Shown: piece after piece, positions 1 to 14,100 of the stretch
How the letters are laid out: each line of letters opens with the position of its first letter
Position numbering within the stretch: position 1 is the first letter of the stretch
Assembly (NCBI GenBank): GCA_918807975.1
Contig: OU964931.1
Coordinates: forward strand, 6,830,251 to 6,894,250
Length of the DNA: 64,000 nt
Direction of reading: 5' to 3'
From: Aplidium turbinatum
Lineage: Eukaryota > Chordata > Ascidiacea > Aplousobranchia > Polyclinidae
The notes under the pieces: generated by a model
Seen by the model: only the letters and a program-made list of their open reading frames with translations
Database searches by the model: none
Told to the model about the DNA's origin: nothing
Program-made: the position numbers and the translations under genes

Positions 1-590
1 AGTGCTTTTCCTATGAACATGTGTGCATTCCAAAACTAAATCACAACATTCAGCGCTTTGACATTCTTCCAGTCAATTAATAACTCGACAAACCGATGAC
101 TTACAAAAAAGTTAGATCAATTGACCGTGTTTCTTTCTCTTAAATTTTTCAATAAATCTTTTAACTTACAATACTCCATGACCCATATCCACGATCCATT
201 GTTACTTCAATTGAAATCTTGAGCTTTATCTCAAGTGACTAAACGAAGCGTCTTTTATCTCTGGGAGCAAATCTTCGCACTACACAACACTCCTGTAACA
301 AGCTGTTTAGCAACTAACCAAATAGGCCTAATCTAACATGCACTTATCATATCTTCTTGACTGTGGAAAGTCGCACATCGTGCTAAAATGTAGTTGTTTC
401 GTAGACTTCGAGACTGAAAAATACTTATTTTTTTGACAAATTCCTAAATCTTTAGTTCCCTGTAACGACGAGCAGTAACAGCGCTTTCATTTTAATAGAA
501 GTTTATGTCCATTCTTGTAACAAAAAACGCCGCAGCGTCAAACCAAATGCTATAAAAAAACAAAATTGCATTGTCAAAAGAAAACTTTAA

Positions 591-2226
591 ATGGATCTGT
601 TGCCATCGAAGGTTTATTATCGGAGTAGAGAAGCGGCATACAGCTTACTTTGAACGCTTGGTGTGAAAAGATGGTTCTGAACGTCAAAAAACTAACGATT
701 TTTAAAAATATCGAGTCGTTGTTGCTTTGCTGCATTCGGAATCATTGTTGTATAATCGATCTCCATGACAGAAACAGCTGAAAAAGATTAGTTACGTCCA
801 TTCTAACCTACATGTTGCGAACCATAATTTTTCTTCGGGCATTCCATATACAAATACAAAATATTCGATATCACTACTCTGCTGCCTTTAGATTAAGAAT
901 TTCTGTCTGTTTAAAATCAACTCACATTATTATCTGCAAGAACCAAACCACATTCCATTCATGGAAACTTTAGCTTCTGCTATTTCGGTGAGGAAAAACT
1001 TGGAGGCAAAATTCCACACAGTATCTAATATTCCTGCAACAAACTGCTTAGCAGAAAACCAAAAGCCACAGTGGAGCTTACTGAATTATTCCAACGTAAA
1101 GCGACAATATCTAACGAAAAACGGCCAGCAAATACAAACACAAGTGGCATTTTATCAAAAACGAGCAGTTTTAAGTGGCACGCAGTTTTCAAAATCAAGT
1201 TTCTCAAGACTTCGAGTCTGAAATACATACACAATTTCTTTGCCTTTTACAAATACCTGACGAGATCTTCCAAAATGTTTTGTTGCTTGTGGTGTCTTAT
1301 GTGAAGGTATTCTTGAATTTGCAAAATCCAAAATCGCACGAAGCGCAGTAATTTTTTTATCTCTTGTGAAGCTTATGATCGGTCTTGTGAAAGATGCCAT
1401 TTTCAAAACTGTAAACAGTAGGTTATGTGCAGCCCTAAGCTAAAAAAATCTTGCAATAACGAAAAAGAACCGATGTATGACAAAACTGAATATTATACAT
1501 ACATTAATCAAGTTTTGATCAACCTGCTTCCATCCAGACACAATTCTTGCGCTTGTCAATCAATGATTCTTTTACAACGAATAGTAGGTACATGCAATTC
1601 TGTTGGATGGGTGCACACTGGAGCAGTCAGATTGTTGGAGTCATGTAAAGCAACATGGGTTATGAAGCCCTACCCTTAGCCAATACTAACAAAGACTCAG
1701 TACAGAACAATACAGTAATGTAATGTTCACATTATGGAAGTCGGTTAAAGTTAATAACTGATGTTACATACAAAAAAGAATGAACAGCCGTACCAATACA
1801 ACGTATACTTATAGCAAGGCTTGTGAAAATTGAAAAGCAGGAAGAGGTTTTTGCTTAGTTGACCCAAAATGGTTGTTGGAAAGTTCGAATTGGACGTTCA
1901 AAAACGTTGAGGTGGTTCCTAATCATGTTTGATTTGCAATCGCCGATCAAGACAGAAAAACTGAAAAAGAACAGTTAAGTCCATCCCTAGCCTAGATGTT
2001 GTTGATACTTCTCTTCCTACCAATAACATGCGAGCACTCCAATGCTAAATTACAGCAAATATTCATCCTTTCGATATTTTCCACCAATCTAGTAAATAAC
2101 TCTACAAACCCACGACTTACAGCACAAAGTCAGAAATCTGTAAATTGTTGGTTATGCGCAGCGTCAAACCAAATGGTAAAATGCTATAAAAATTAACAAG
2201 ATTGCAAGATCAAAAAAAAACTTTAA
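591..2226. repeat. Tandem unit 1 of a ~1.65 kb triplication
   Basis: The unit begins at ATGGATCTGTTGCCATCGAA and runs to the next occurrence 1,636 bp later. Its landmarks recur in order in the next two units: the block near 960 starting GAAACTTTAGCTTCTGC, the core sites, and the block near 1975 starting TTAAGTCCATCCCTAGCC. It contains several of the short ~320-bp-spaced cores, so it is a higher-order unit of the longer array. No coding region is seen. Confidence 0.8.
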
Positions 2227-3909
2227 ATGGATCTGTTGCCATCGAAGATTTATTATCAGAGTAGAAAAGTGGTATACAGCTTACTTTGAACACTTGGTGT
2301 GAAAAGATGGTTCTCCAACGCCAAAAAAAACTAACGATTTTTAAAAATATCGAGTCGTTGTTGCTTTGCTGCATTCGGAATCATTGTTGTATAATCGATC
2401 TCCATGACAGAAACAGCTGAAAAAGATTGGTTACGCCCATCCCTAACCTACATGTTTCGAACCATAATTTTTCTATGGGCATTCCATATACAAATACAAA
2501 ATTATCGATATCACTACTCTGCTGCCTTCAGATTAAGAATTTCTATCTGTGCAAATCAACTCACAATACTATCTGCATGAACCAATCCACATTCCATTTA
2601 CAACAACTCCATTGGAAACTTTAGCTTCTGCCATTTCGGTGAGGAAAAACTTGGAGGCAAAATTCCACAGTTTACGTAATATTCCTGTAACAAGCTGCTT
2701 AGCAGAAAACCAAAAATCCGCGGTGGAACTTACTAAATTATTCCAACGTAAAGCGACAATATCTAACGAAAGACGGCCAGCAAATACAAGAACAAGTGGC
2801 ATTTTATCAAAAACGAGCAGTTTTAAGTGGCACGCATTTTTTTTTTCAAAATCAAGATAGTTTCGCGAAAACTTCGAGTCTGAAATACATACGCAATTTC
2901 TTTGCCTTTTAAAATACCTGAAATGTGATAAGATATTCCAAAATTCAAAATGTTTTGTTGCTTGCGGTGTCTTATGTGAAGTATTCTTGAATTTGCAAAA
3001 TCCGAAATTGCTCGACGCGCTGTAATGATGTTTACATCTCTTGTGAAGCTTTATGATCAGTCTTGCGAAAGATGCCGTTTTCAAAACTGTAAACAGTAGG
3101 TTATGTGCAGTGCAGCCCTAGGCTAAAAAAACTGTTGCAACAACAAAAAGGTACGAAAAAACTAAATATTATACAAACATTTTATAAGTTTTAATCAACC
3201 TGTTTCCACCCAGACATAATTCTTGCGCTTGTCAATCAATCAATGATTCTTTTACCAAGAACAGTAGGCAGATGTAATTCTGTTTGATGGGTGCACATTT
3301 GAGCAGTCAGTAGATTGTTGGAGTCATGTAAAGCAACATGGGTTATGAAGCCCTACCCTTAGCCAATACTACCAAAGATTCCGCACAGAACAATAATGTA
3401 ATGTTCACATTATAGAACTCGGATAAAGGTACTAACTGGTGTTACATACAAAAAACTGAACAGCTGAGCCAGTACAACGTATACTTATAGCAAGGCTTGT
3501 GAAAATTGAAAAGCAGGAAAAGTTTTTGTTCAGTTGACCCAAGATGGCTGTTGGAAAGCTTGAATTTGTCGTTCAAAAACGTTGAGGTGGTTCCTAATCA
3601 TGTTTTGATTTGCAATCGCCGATCAAGACAAAAAAACTGAAAAAGAACAATTAAGTCCATCCCTACCCTAGATGTTGTTGTTACTTCTTTTCCTACCAAT
3701 AACATGCGTGATTGCGTGCACTCCAATGCTAAATTGCACCAAATATTCATCCTTTCGATATTTTCCATCCATCTAGTAAATAACTCTACAAACCCACGAC
3801 TTCAGCACAAAGTCAGAAATCTGTAAATTGTTGGTTATGCGCAAAGTCAAACCAAATGGTAAAATGCTATAAGAATTAACAAGATTGCATGATCAAAAGA
3901 AAACTTTAA
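2227..3909. repeat. Tandem unit 2 of a ~1.65 kb triplication
   Basis: Same landmark order as unit 1, 1,683 bp long. By eye similarity to units 1 and 3 is high, with many small indels and substitutions, so the triplication is not brand new. An open frame on the minus strand here (2,569-3,084) is not conserved in units 1 and 3 and is not called as a gene. Confidence 0.8.
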
Positions 3910-5480
3910 ATGGATCTGTTGCCATCGAAGATTTATTATCGGAGTAGAGAAGTGGGATACAGCTTACTTTGAACACTTGGTGTGAAAAGATGGTTCTCCA
4001 ACGCCAAAAAAAAACTAACGATTTTTAGAAATATCGAGTCGTTGTTGCTTTGCTGCATCTTGCATAATTGATCTCCATGACAGAAACAGCTGAAAAAGAT
4101 TAGTTACGTCCATTCTAACCTACATGTTGCAAACCATAATTTTTCTACGGGCATTCCATATACAAATACAAAATATTCGATATCACTACTCTGCTGCCTT
4201 CAGATTAAGAATTTCTGTCTGTTTAAAATCAACTCACATTATTATCTGCAAGAACCAATCCACGTTCCCTTCACAACCACTCCATTAGAAACTTTAGCTT
4301 CTGTCATTTCGGTAAAGAAAAACTTGGAGGCAAAAGTCCACACTGTACCTAATATTCCTGTAACAAACTGCTTAGCAGAAAACCAAAAAGCCACAGTGGA
4401 GCTTACTAAATTATTCTAACGTAAAAACGCCAGCAAAGACAAACACAAGTGGCATTTCATCAAAAACGAGCAGTTTTAAGTGGCACGCACTTTTCAAAAT
4501 CAAGATAGTTTCGCGAAAACATCCAGTCGGAAATACACACGCAATTTCTTTGTCTTTTAAAATACCTGATAAAACAAACAATCTTCCAAAATGTTTTGTT
4601 GCTTGTGGTGTCTTATGTGAAGGTATTCTTGAATTTGCAAAATCCAAAATTGCACGACACGCAGTAATGATGTTTATATCTCTTGTGAAGCTTATGATCA
4701 CTTGATCATTCTTGTGAAAGATGCCATTTTCAAAACTGTAAACAGTAGGTTATGTGCAGCCCTAAGCTAAAAAAATCTTGCAACAACGAAAAAGTACCGA
4801 TGTATGACAAAACTGAATATTATACAAACATTAATCAAGTATTGATCAACCTGTTTCCATCCAGACACAATTCTTGTCATTGTCAATCAATGATTCTTTT
4901 ACAACGAACAGTAGGCAGATGCAATTCTGTTTGATGAGTGCACACTGGAGCAGTCAGTAGATTGTTGGAGTCATGTAAAGCAACATGGGTTATGAAGCCC
5001 TACTCTTAGCCAATACTAACAAAGACTCAGTACATAACAATAATGTAATGTTTACATTATGGAACGCGGTTAAAGTTACTAACTGGTGTTACATACAAGA
5101 AAAGTGAACAGCTGTACCAATACTATAAGTAATACAACGTATACTTATAGCAAGGCTTGTGAAAATTGAAAAGCAGGAAAAGTTTTTGTTCAGTTGACCC
5201 AAAATGGTTGTTGGAAAGCTTGAATTTGTCGTTCAAAAACGTTGAGGTGGTTCCTAATCATGTTTGATTTGCAATCGCCGGTCAAGACAGAAAAACTGAA
5301 AAAGAACAGTTAAGTCCATCCCTAGCCTAGATGTCGTTGCTACTTCTCTTCCTACCAATAACATGCGCGCACTCCAATGCAAAATTACATCAAATATTCA
5401 TCCTTTCGATATTTTCCATCAATCTAGTAAACAACTCTACAAACCCACGACTTACAGCACAAAGTCAGAAATTGACTGTT
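3910..5480. repeat. Tandem unit 3 of a ~1.65 kb triplication (right end cut)
   Basis: Same landmarks at about 4,289 and 5,305. The similarity stops near 5,480, where units 1 and 2 continue but this copy switches to sequence resembling positions 115-540. The array therefore continues as an older and more diverged repeat on both sides. Confidence 0.75.
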
Positions 5481-6663
5481 CCTTTGTCCAAAGTTTGCAA
5501 TGAAGTCTTTTAACTCACAACATTGACCCAAATCCCGTCCGTGTAGTTACTTTAATTTAATTGAAATCTTGGACTTCATCTCAAGTGACTTAAATGAAGC
5601 GTCTTTATTTATGAGAGCAAAACCTCGCACCACGTAAGTCCTGTAACAAGCTGTTTAGCAACTAACTTAATAATCGAACGTGTTATTTATCGCATAGAAA
5701 ATATCTAAGCCTAAGTAAAAATACCAAGTGAAATGCTTTTACATACAACAGATAAGATCCGAATCACCTGTTGGTTAGCATCGTATCAAAAAAATGAGAA
5801 ATTGTAAGTTGCACATGTTGCCAAAATCAAGTTGTTTCGTAGAGACTTTGAGCCTAAGCTATATAGTATACTTATATTCCTGACAAAATACCTTGATAGA
5901 GGACGAACGAAATTCCAAAAACTTTCATTGCGGTATACTAAGAACGTTGGAAATAACGAGTTTGTGATCAAATTGGACAAAGCGGAGTAATAACGCTTTC
6001 ATTTCAATGTGAGTTCATGTCCACTCTTGTTACAACGAACGAAACTGCAAAGTGTTGGTTATGCGCAGCCTTAAACGAAATTGTAGAAGGCTATGAAAAC
6101 TACCAAAATCGCACAAGCATCAGAAAAAATGTAAATGGACCTGCTGTCATCTAGAGATTCTTATTAAAGGGGAAAAGTATGGCACACAGCCCACTTGCTG
6201 TCGAAAGATGGTTCTCATCATCACGGAACGCTTGAATTGGTGTCTTTCAAAAAAGTGTCACTGCTTTGGTACATCTTGTATTCAGAATCGCCGTTGCACA
6301 ATCGAACAAGCTAAATCAGATCGGTTATGTCCATGCCTAACCTACATGTTGAAAAACATAATTGCTTTAACAGTATTCGAATACAAACTTACATCATCAA
6401 ATATTCACTATTCAGGTGTCACTTCTGTGCCGCCTTGAATATGAAGAATATTGTGTCAATATTGTTTGGGAAATTTGAGCAAATTGGGTGTGTACATTTT
6501 GACAGGAATGTGTTTCAAATTCAACTCACAGCATTATAATTTGTAAGGACCATCCACGTTCCATTAGCAACTACTCCAACTGAAACTTTCAACCGAACTG
6601 TTTGGCTTCTAGAAGTTCTCTCGTGAGGGCAGAACTTCGCACAAACGCACCTAATATTCTTAC

Positions 6664-8108
6664 CTCGGTCTGGAGACGCACCGGTCTGGAGACGCTCCGG
6701 ACTGGATACGCTCCGGACTGGATACGCTCCGGACTGGATACGCTCCGGACTGGATACGCTCCGGACTGGATACGCACCAGACTGGATACGCTCCGGTCTG
6801 GGGACGCACCGGACTGGATACGCTCCGGTCTGGATACGCTCCGGACTGGATACGCTCCGGACTGGATACGCTCCGGACTGGATACGCTCCGGACTGGATA
6901 CGCTCCGGACTGGATACGCTCCGGACTGGATACGCTCCGGACTGGATACGCTCCGGACTGGATACGCTTCGGACTGGATACGCTCCGGACTGGATACGCT
7001 CCGGACTGGATACGCTCCGGACTGGTTACGCTCCGGACTGGATACGCTCCGGACTAGAGACTCGCCGGACTGGAGACGCACCGGTCTGGAGACGCACCGG
7101 TCTGGAGACGCACAGGTCTGGAGACGCGCCGGTCTGGAGACGCGCCGGTCTGGAGACGCGCCGGTCTGGAGACGTGCCGGTCTGGAGACGCGCCGGTCTG
7201 GAGACGCGCCGGACTGGATACGCACCAGACTGGATACGCACCAGACTGGATACGCTCCGGTCTGGGGACGCACCGGACTGGATACGCTCCGGATTGGATA
7301 CGCTCCGGACTGGATACGCTCCGGACTGGATACGCTCCGGACTGGAGACGCTTCGGACTGGATACGCTCCGGACTGGATACGCTCCGGACTGGATACGCT
7401 CCGGACTGGATACGCTCCGGACTGGTTACGCTCCGGACTGGATACGCTTCGGACTAGAGACTTGCCGGTCTGGAGACGCACCGGTCTGGAGACGTACAGG
7501 TCTGGAAACGCACAGGTCTGGAGACGCACCGGTCTGGAGACGCACCGGTCTGGAGACGCACCGGTCTGGAGACGCACCGGTCTGGAGATGCACCGGTCTG
7601 GATACGCTCTCACCGGACTGGAGACGCGCCGGTCTGGAGACGCTCCGGACTGGATACGCTCCGGACTGGAGACGCACCGGTCTGGATACGCTCTCACCGG
7701 ACTGGAGACGCGCCGGTCTGGAGACGCACCGGTCTGGAGACGCACCGGTCTGGAGACGCACCGATCTGGAGACGCACCGATCTGGAGACGCACCGATCTG
7801 GAGACGCTCCGGACTGGATACGCTCCGGACTGGATACGCTCCGGGCTGGATACGCTCCGGACTGGATACGCTCCGGACTGGATACGCTCCGGACTGGATA
7901 CGCTCCGGACTGGAGACTCGCCGGACTGGAGACTCGCCGGACTGGAGACTCGCCGGACTGGAGACGCACCGGTCTGGAGACGCACCGGTCTGGAGACGCA
8001 CCGGTCTGGAGACGCACCGGTCTGGAGACGCACAGGACTGGAAACGCACCAGACTGGAAACGCCTCGGTGCCGAAACACCAGTTTGGAAACGCCCAGGTT
8101 TGGAGATG
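6664..8108. repeat. GC-rich 16-bp minisatellite, about 90 copies
   Basis: Two unit types, CTCCGGACTGGATACG and CACCGGTCTGGAGACG, alternate in blocks with minor variants. Larger blocks are duplicated: a CTCTCACCGGACTGG junction occurs near 7,605 and again about 80 bp on, and a block near 6,770 reappears near 7,220. The unit has no stop codon in any of the six frames and its length is not a multiple of three. All frames on both strands therefore stay open and repeat the same 16-residue string every 48 bp. The long open frames here are a consequence of the repeat and not evidence of a gene. It sits inside one copy of the surrounding AT-rich array. Confidence 0.95.
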
Positions 8109-11100
8109 CTTCAATCAGGAATGATATTGCATGAAATACTGTATTATAGTTACATCATCGATGAAGTTACCAATTCGTGTCACATACAAAAACTGAAAAA
8201 CAGCGAAGCCAGTATACCATTGGTAGTCCAAATCTCGAAGGGAAAAATTTTCCTTTAGCTGAGCTTGAATACTTTTTAACCAAAGATGCAATCACTGGTC
8301 TGCATAAAAAACTGAAAAACAGTTATGTCCATGCCTAGCCTAGATGTTGCCAATACTTTTCCTACGAGCTTGCATTTCAATACAAAACAATCAGATATTC
8401 AGCCTTGTCACTTTACCATCCTTACTTTTAGTTCATATCTCTTGGAGTTTTTGAATGAAATCTGTAAGAAACTCACAATTTTCTCTGAGCCAAATTCACG
8501 GTTCATTGAATTACTTTAATTAAAACCTTGGGCCTTTATTTTAAGCAACTAGAATCAAACAGCTATCTTTGGAAACAAAATTGTGCTGTAACAACCTGTT
8601 TAAGAGCAAGCAAAAAATCTAATGTGTAACTTGTCGCATTAAAAAAAATCAGCATAAATATTATACCAAGTGAAGGGACTTTTAAGATAACGGATACGAT
8701 CTGAATAAGTAGTATCCTCTTAAAAACTAATAATTTTAAATTGCATAGTTTCAAATATCAGGTTGTTTTGCAATGATTTTGAGTTTGAAAAATACCGTAC
8801 TTATTTTCCTGACAAAATACCTGATTAGAGGGTGAAAGAAATTCCAAAAGCTTTTTGTTCTTTTGCGAGATATGTTAATGAAAGGTGGAAAGCCACGAGT
8901 TGGTGTGATCCAAAATTGCACGACGCAGTGATAACCCTTTCGTTTTAATATTGCTTTCTGGATTGTGTTGCTACGATGAACGAAACTGCAAAGTGCTGGT
9001 TTATTCAGAGCCTTGAGCCAAAAGTTAAAACGTTTTGAAAATAAATAAAATCGCACCAACATTCCAACTATTTGTAAATAGACTCGCTGTTATCCAGCAA
9101 TTGTTACGTTAAGGAGTTTGTGATCGGTAAAAATGGGGAAGTCAGTGGTGTTGAAAGCATGAAGTACCGAAAGCCATAGCCTCTAATTTATGGTGATCAA
9201 TGCAAATCAAGCATAGAACAGATGTAATAACTTCAATTGAATAAACGTTAAAAAAACGGCTACACCAACACAAAAATGTATGGAAGTCGCCGACAATTTA
9301 AGGGGAAAAGTTTTGCATATACAGCTCACTTTGAACACTTGCTGTCGAAAGATGGTTCTTATCGCCCAAAAAAGCTTGAATTGCTGACCGGTTTCTAGGA
9401 AAGAACAAGGTGAAAAAGATCGGTATGTATATCCCTAACCTACATGTTGCAAACCATAACTGCTCTATCATACGAACTAACATCATCACATACGAAGTGT
9501 AACTACTGTGTTGCATCAGTGTGAAGAATCTTCTATAAAAATTGTGTAAGAATTTCGGGCAAATTGTCTGTTTCCTATTCAACTGAAATTTTCAATAAAA
9601 TGAACTCACAACGTTATCTGCAACAAATCCAAGTTCCATTCACAACCACTCCATTGGAAACTTTAGCTTCTGCCATTTCGGTGAAGAAAACTTAATCTCG
9701 CATGGGCCCAAACTTCGCACTGTACCTAATATTCCTGTTAACAAGCTGCTTAGCAGAAAACCAAACAAGCCATTGTGGAACTTATTGAACTATACAAACA
9801 AAAAAGCGACAGTACGTGATGAAAGCCTTTCCCAAAAGCAAATACAAACACAATTAGTAACATCTCATCAAAAAAGAAATATTTTAAGTGGCACGCAGTT
9901 TTCAAAATCAATTATTTTGGCTTTGGGAATAATAATCCTTTTTTTGTTACGGTACTTGCGGTGTCTTTTAATCTGAAGAATGCTCAACTTCAAAATTGAC
10001 TTGCAGTAATGTTTTCATCTTTCTTTGTGATGCTTTATGACCAGTCTTGCTATATGATGCTGGTTGAAACTATAAACAATAGGTTATGTGCAGCCCTAAG
10101 CTAAAATGTTTCATAACACTTTACCATCCATTACCTTTATTTACCTCAAACAAAATTGAAAATTACACAAATATGCAAGTTAAATCAACCTGCTTCCATC
10201 CAGACACAATTCCTGCGTTTGCCAATCAAGCAACCAATGCTTTATCTACGAGGAAGAGTAGGTACATGTCGTTTCTGTTTGATGGGTACACATTCGAGCA
10301 GTCAGTAGATTTTTGTAGTCATGTAAAGCAACATAGGTTAAGCCCTAGCCAATGCTAACTAAGACTCAGTGCAGAATAACAATTATAATGTGCACATCAC
10401 AGAATTCGGTTAAAGTTACCAACTGGTGTTACATACAAATAATTGAACAGCTGAGCTAGTACAACGTATACTTATAGCAAGGCTTGTGAAAATTGAGTGA
10501 TAGAAAAAGGTTGGCCTTTAGCTGACCCTGAACGCTTGCTTACCAAAGACAGTTATCTCATCGCCAGAAAGAAAGCTTGAATTGAAGTTTACAAATTTGA
10601 GTGTTTTGGTTCGCAGTATCTTTGCATACTAAACCATGGTTGGTCTGCAATCGCTGGCCAAGACAGAAAAACTGCAAAAGATTCGTTATGTCCACCCCCA
10701 GCCTAAGTGTGATTATTTTCCTATTTTAAAATTAAACTAGACGTTCAGCCTCGTTACTTTGCCATACTTCCCCTAGTTACTTGATAACTCTACAAACAAA
10801 TTACTTACCTTCAAGTTTGCATAAATTTTTTTAATTTTTCATAGTTGCAATACTATAACACTACCAAACAAATGGCATTCTTCCAGACAGTAGATACAAT
10901 CAGAAAAAGTAGCATCTCGTCTAAAGTGATGATTTTAAGTCGAACACAGTTTCAAAACTCAGGTCATTGCGCAATGACTTAGTGAAAAACCTCTACTCTT
11001 CTGACAAAATACCTGACTAAAAGGCAAAAGGAATTCCCAGTAATATATTCCATCGCAATGTAGTTGAATGAGAAAGGTGAAAAGTCACGAGTTTGTGATT

Positions 11101-14100
11101 CAAAGTTGCATGACGCGTAGTAATAACCCTTTCATGATATCGCTGCTTTATGCCCAGTTACAACGAACGACATTGCTTGAATCGGTTATGTGCAGCCCTT
11201 TGATGGAAGGTCAAGATAGTTGTGTTGGAAACATGCAAAGCAACATGGGTTATAAGCCCTATTCCCTAACACTTAATATCGAAGAACCCTTGCAGGACAA
11301 TCCATGAATGTCTTTATTATTTTGTTAAACTTGAAAAAGTTGCCAGTTGTTGCATAATAACAGTGAAATAAGTTAAATGTGGGTTGGCTTTAAGGTACCA
11401 TTGTGTGTAAAACTTTGAAAAGATAAAACTTTTGTTGTTTGAACACTTGCTAAGCTAAGATGGTTACCTTATCACCATAAAAATCGAAAGGTTTTCAATG
11501 GAAGAATCACTACCGGTATTGCATTAATGTATCCTGCATTTAGTATCGTGCCTCTTGTAAAATCGACAAGTACAGAGAAACTGAAAAAGATGTCGTTATG
11601 TCGATAAATAGCCTAAGTTAATATATATATATTGTAAACTACACTTCTGCGAGTACGGTACTGATATGTCTCAAAACAAACTACACCAGAATCTTAGTTC
11701 TTCACCCTTGCAACTTGGCTGCCAGTCGGAGTATGTAGTAAATAATTTTATATGGAAAAAAAAAATTGGCAAGAAATTTGTCTTTGTTCATGTATTCCGT
11801 GGTTTTAACAAAATCTGTACAACTCACATGACCCAATGATCCACTGCCCATAAACTCCAATAGAAATCTTGGTCTTTTATCCTTGAGTAAAAAAACGAGA
11901 AGTTTATCTCTGGAAGCAAAACTTTGCACTACATATATACCTAATATTGTTGTGACGAGCTGTTTAGCAAGCAATGAAAAAGTCATAGTAATCACACAAA
12001 GAATCCCAAACTGAAAGCGATAATAACAAACCAAAGGTCTCCTATTTCCCAACAGCAAATGAAATCTTGAATCGCATCCAAAATGTCGCTTCTAGTTTCC
12101 ACATTAAGGCTGTTTCGGGGAATTGAAATCTGCAAAATACCTTTTTCTTTCCTCTAACGAACACCTGACAAATATGAAATCTTTCCCGTCGACAGCAACA
12201 TTTTTTTTTTGAAAAACGGAGACGTAGAAGTTACATACGCCAAATTGCATACCGGTACGCCGAGTAACAACGTTGAATGTTACAACACTGACAAATTTAC
12301 AAATGAAAAAAAAAAAAACTTTAAATCGACCTGCTGTCATTAAGAAACTCTTGCATTTAAATTTGTTTGTGAAGAAACAGATATAGGCTACTACCGAACT
12401 AACAGAATACATGTGATGTCCGTATAACATTGCCTAAACTCCATGTAAGTGCCAGGATACCGTACGTGATATAATCAAGTCATTGAACAAAATATATAAT
12501 ACACTACAACGTATATACAATAGCTCGTTAAATTCACATGAGATATCTTCGCTTCCGCGTGGCTTTCAAAACTTGGCTTCCAAAAATGGTACCTTACTAT
12601 CCAAGAAAAGATTGTACTGGAATTGCTTCAAAATATTTCTTTTGTTGTTACTTTGCAGTATCTTGCATTCAGAACCATTGTTGCACGTTCAAACGACTGC
12701 CACCACAGATCAACTGAAAAAGACCGGTTACATCCAGCCCTAGCTTACATTTCCACCACGCTACTAATCACCATGAGCATCCTTATGAAAAATTACATTA
12801 CTTTTCCTCAGAAACTTTGACAAATGTAGGCTAAATTAGCTTTATTAATTATAAAAAGTTTTCAATGAACACTGCACCAAAGAATTAACTTACTATCATA
12901 GACTGAGACCTATTCCACAACCCATCGAAAAGCATAACAGAACCTTGGCTTCAGTCACATCGGTGAATAAAATGCGTCTCGCACTTTCCCTTAATAAGCT
13001 GTTCAGCACACGAAGAAAAAAGTCGAAGTGATTTTCTTACCACGCATAAAACATCCAAATCGATAGCACCAAGCAAAAGGTGCGCTATCCCCAACAATGA
13101 CGCAGTCGCGTAAGCTTTCCGAATGTTTTTAGCTGTTCCATGGTAACTTGGTAACACATCAGTTCCTGGAAAGTACTGACCTTTTTCTACAACAAAATAG
13201 CCTACCTGATATGATTTGATTTTAGACCTTTCACGGCTATGGTTCCTTTGATGCTAACGAGCATGTGTCTGAGTGTCGAGTGTGTAACGCAAAACTTCAA
13301 GTCCCACAGTGATTGCAAAGGGTTGAAATGTTCAAAATGAACGAAGTTATTCATCAGAGGATGTGAATCCAACAAAACTGCAAAAAGCTGGTTACGTCGT
13401 GCTACAAATAACTTGCCGAATCAATCGACATGAAATATTATCAAAAATCATTTCAGGAAATACATGAAAAGCAAAACAATTGGCTTGGACTCTTTTAAAA
13501 TGTTGCGGTGAAATACATTCTGAAAGACGGTCATGAAATATGGACATGATATAATGGCATGAATGAAAATCATGAGTTAAAAAATACCTTGCAAAGGTTG
13601 TAACAACCGACAAACCACTCGATATCTCAGGTGGGTCACTTATGATTGATTGCTCTTTAAATGCTGCCCACAATTGATTCTTCTTGGTGTGTTCAAACTT
13701 TCTGCAACAAACTGTTTAACTGCATAGGCCTAACTTTATTACTTGAAATGTCTTGTAAACAGTTGCAATTACTATAATTTGATGCGCAGGTGAACGACAG
13801 TACAGTAAAATCATACTGTTATGATTACCGTGACAGTTTTACGAAACTTTTGGCGGGCATTTCTTTAAATGATAATTTTGAAAATAGAAACTTAACTGCC
13901 AACACGAGCATGATATTGTAGTTGTACGGTAGTACCTTTTAGATAAGAGAAAAGCTTTCTGTATGAAAAACTGCAGAGGGATCAGCGTTGAGGCAGAGAA
14001 ATCTTTGCAATGAAGGATTGTATCTTCACAAGTCTTTGCTTGCAAACCTTTGGCCAACCCATGTGTGATTGCATGCAAAGCAAAAACGGTTATGCGTTCC

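Noticed and set aside
6521-8124. Long open frames (up to ~360 codons) on both strands
   Set aside because: They arise because the 16-bp minisatellite has no stop in any frame; the same 16-residue repeat appears in all frames, so openness carries no coding information.
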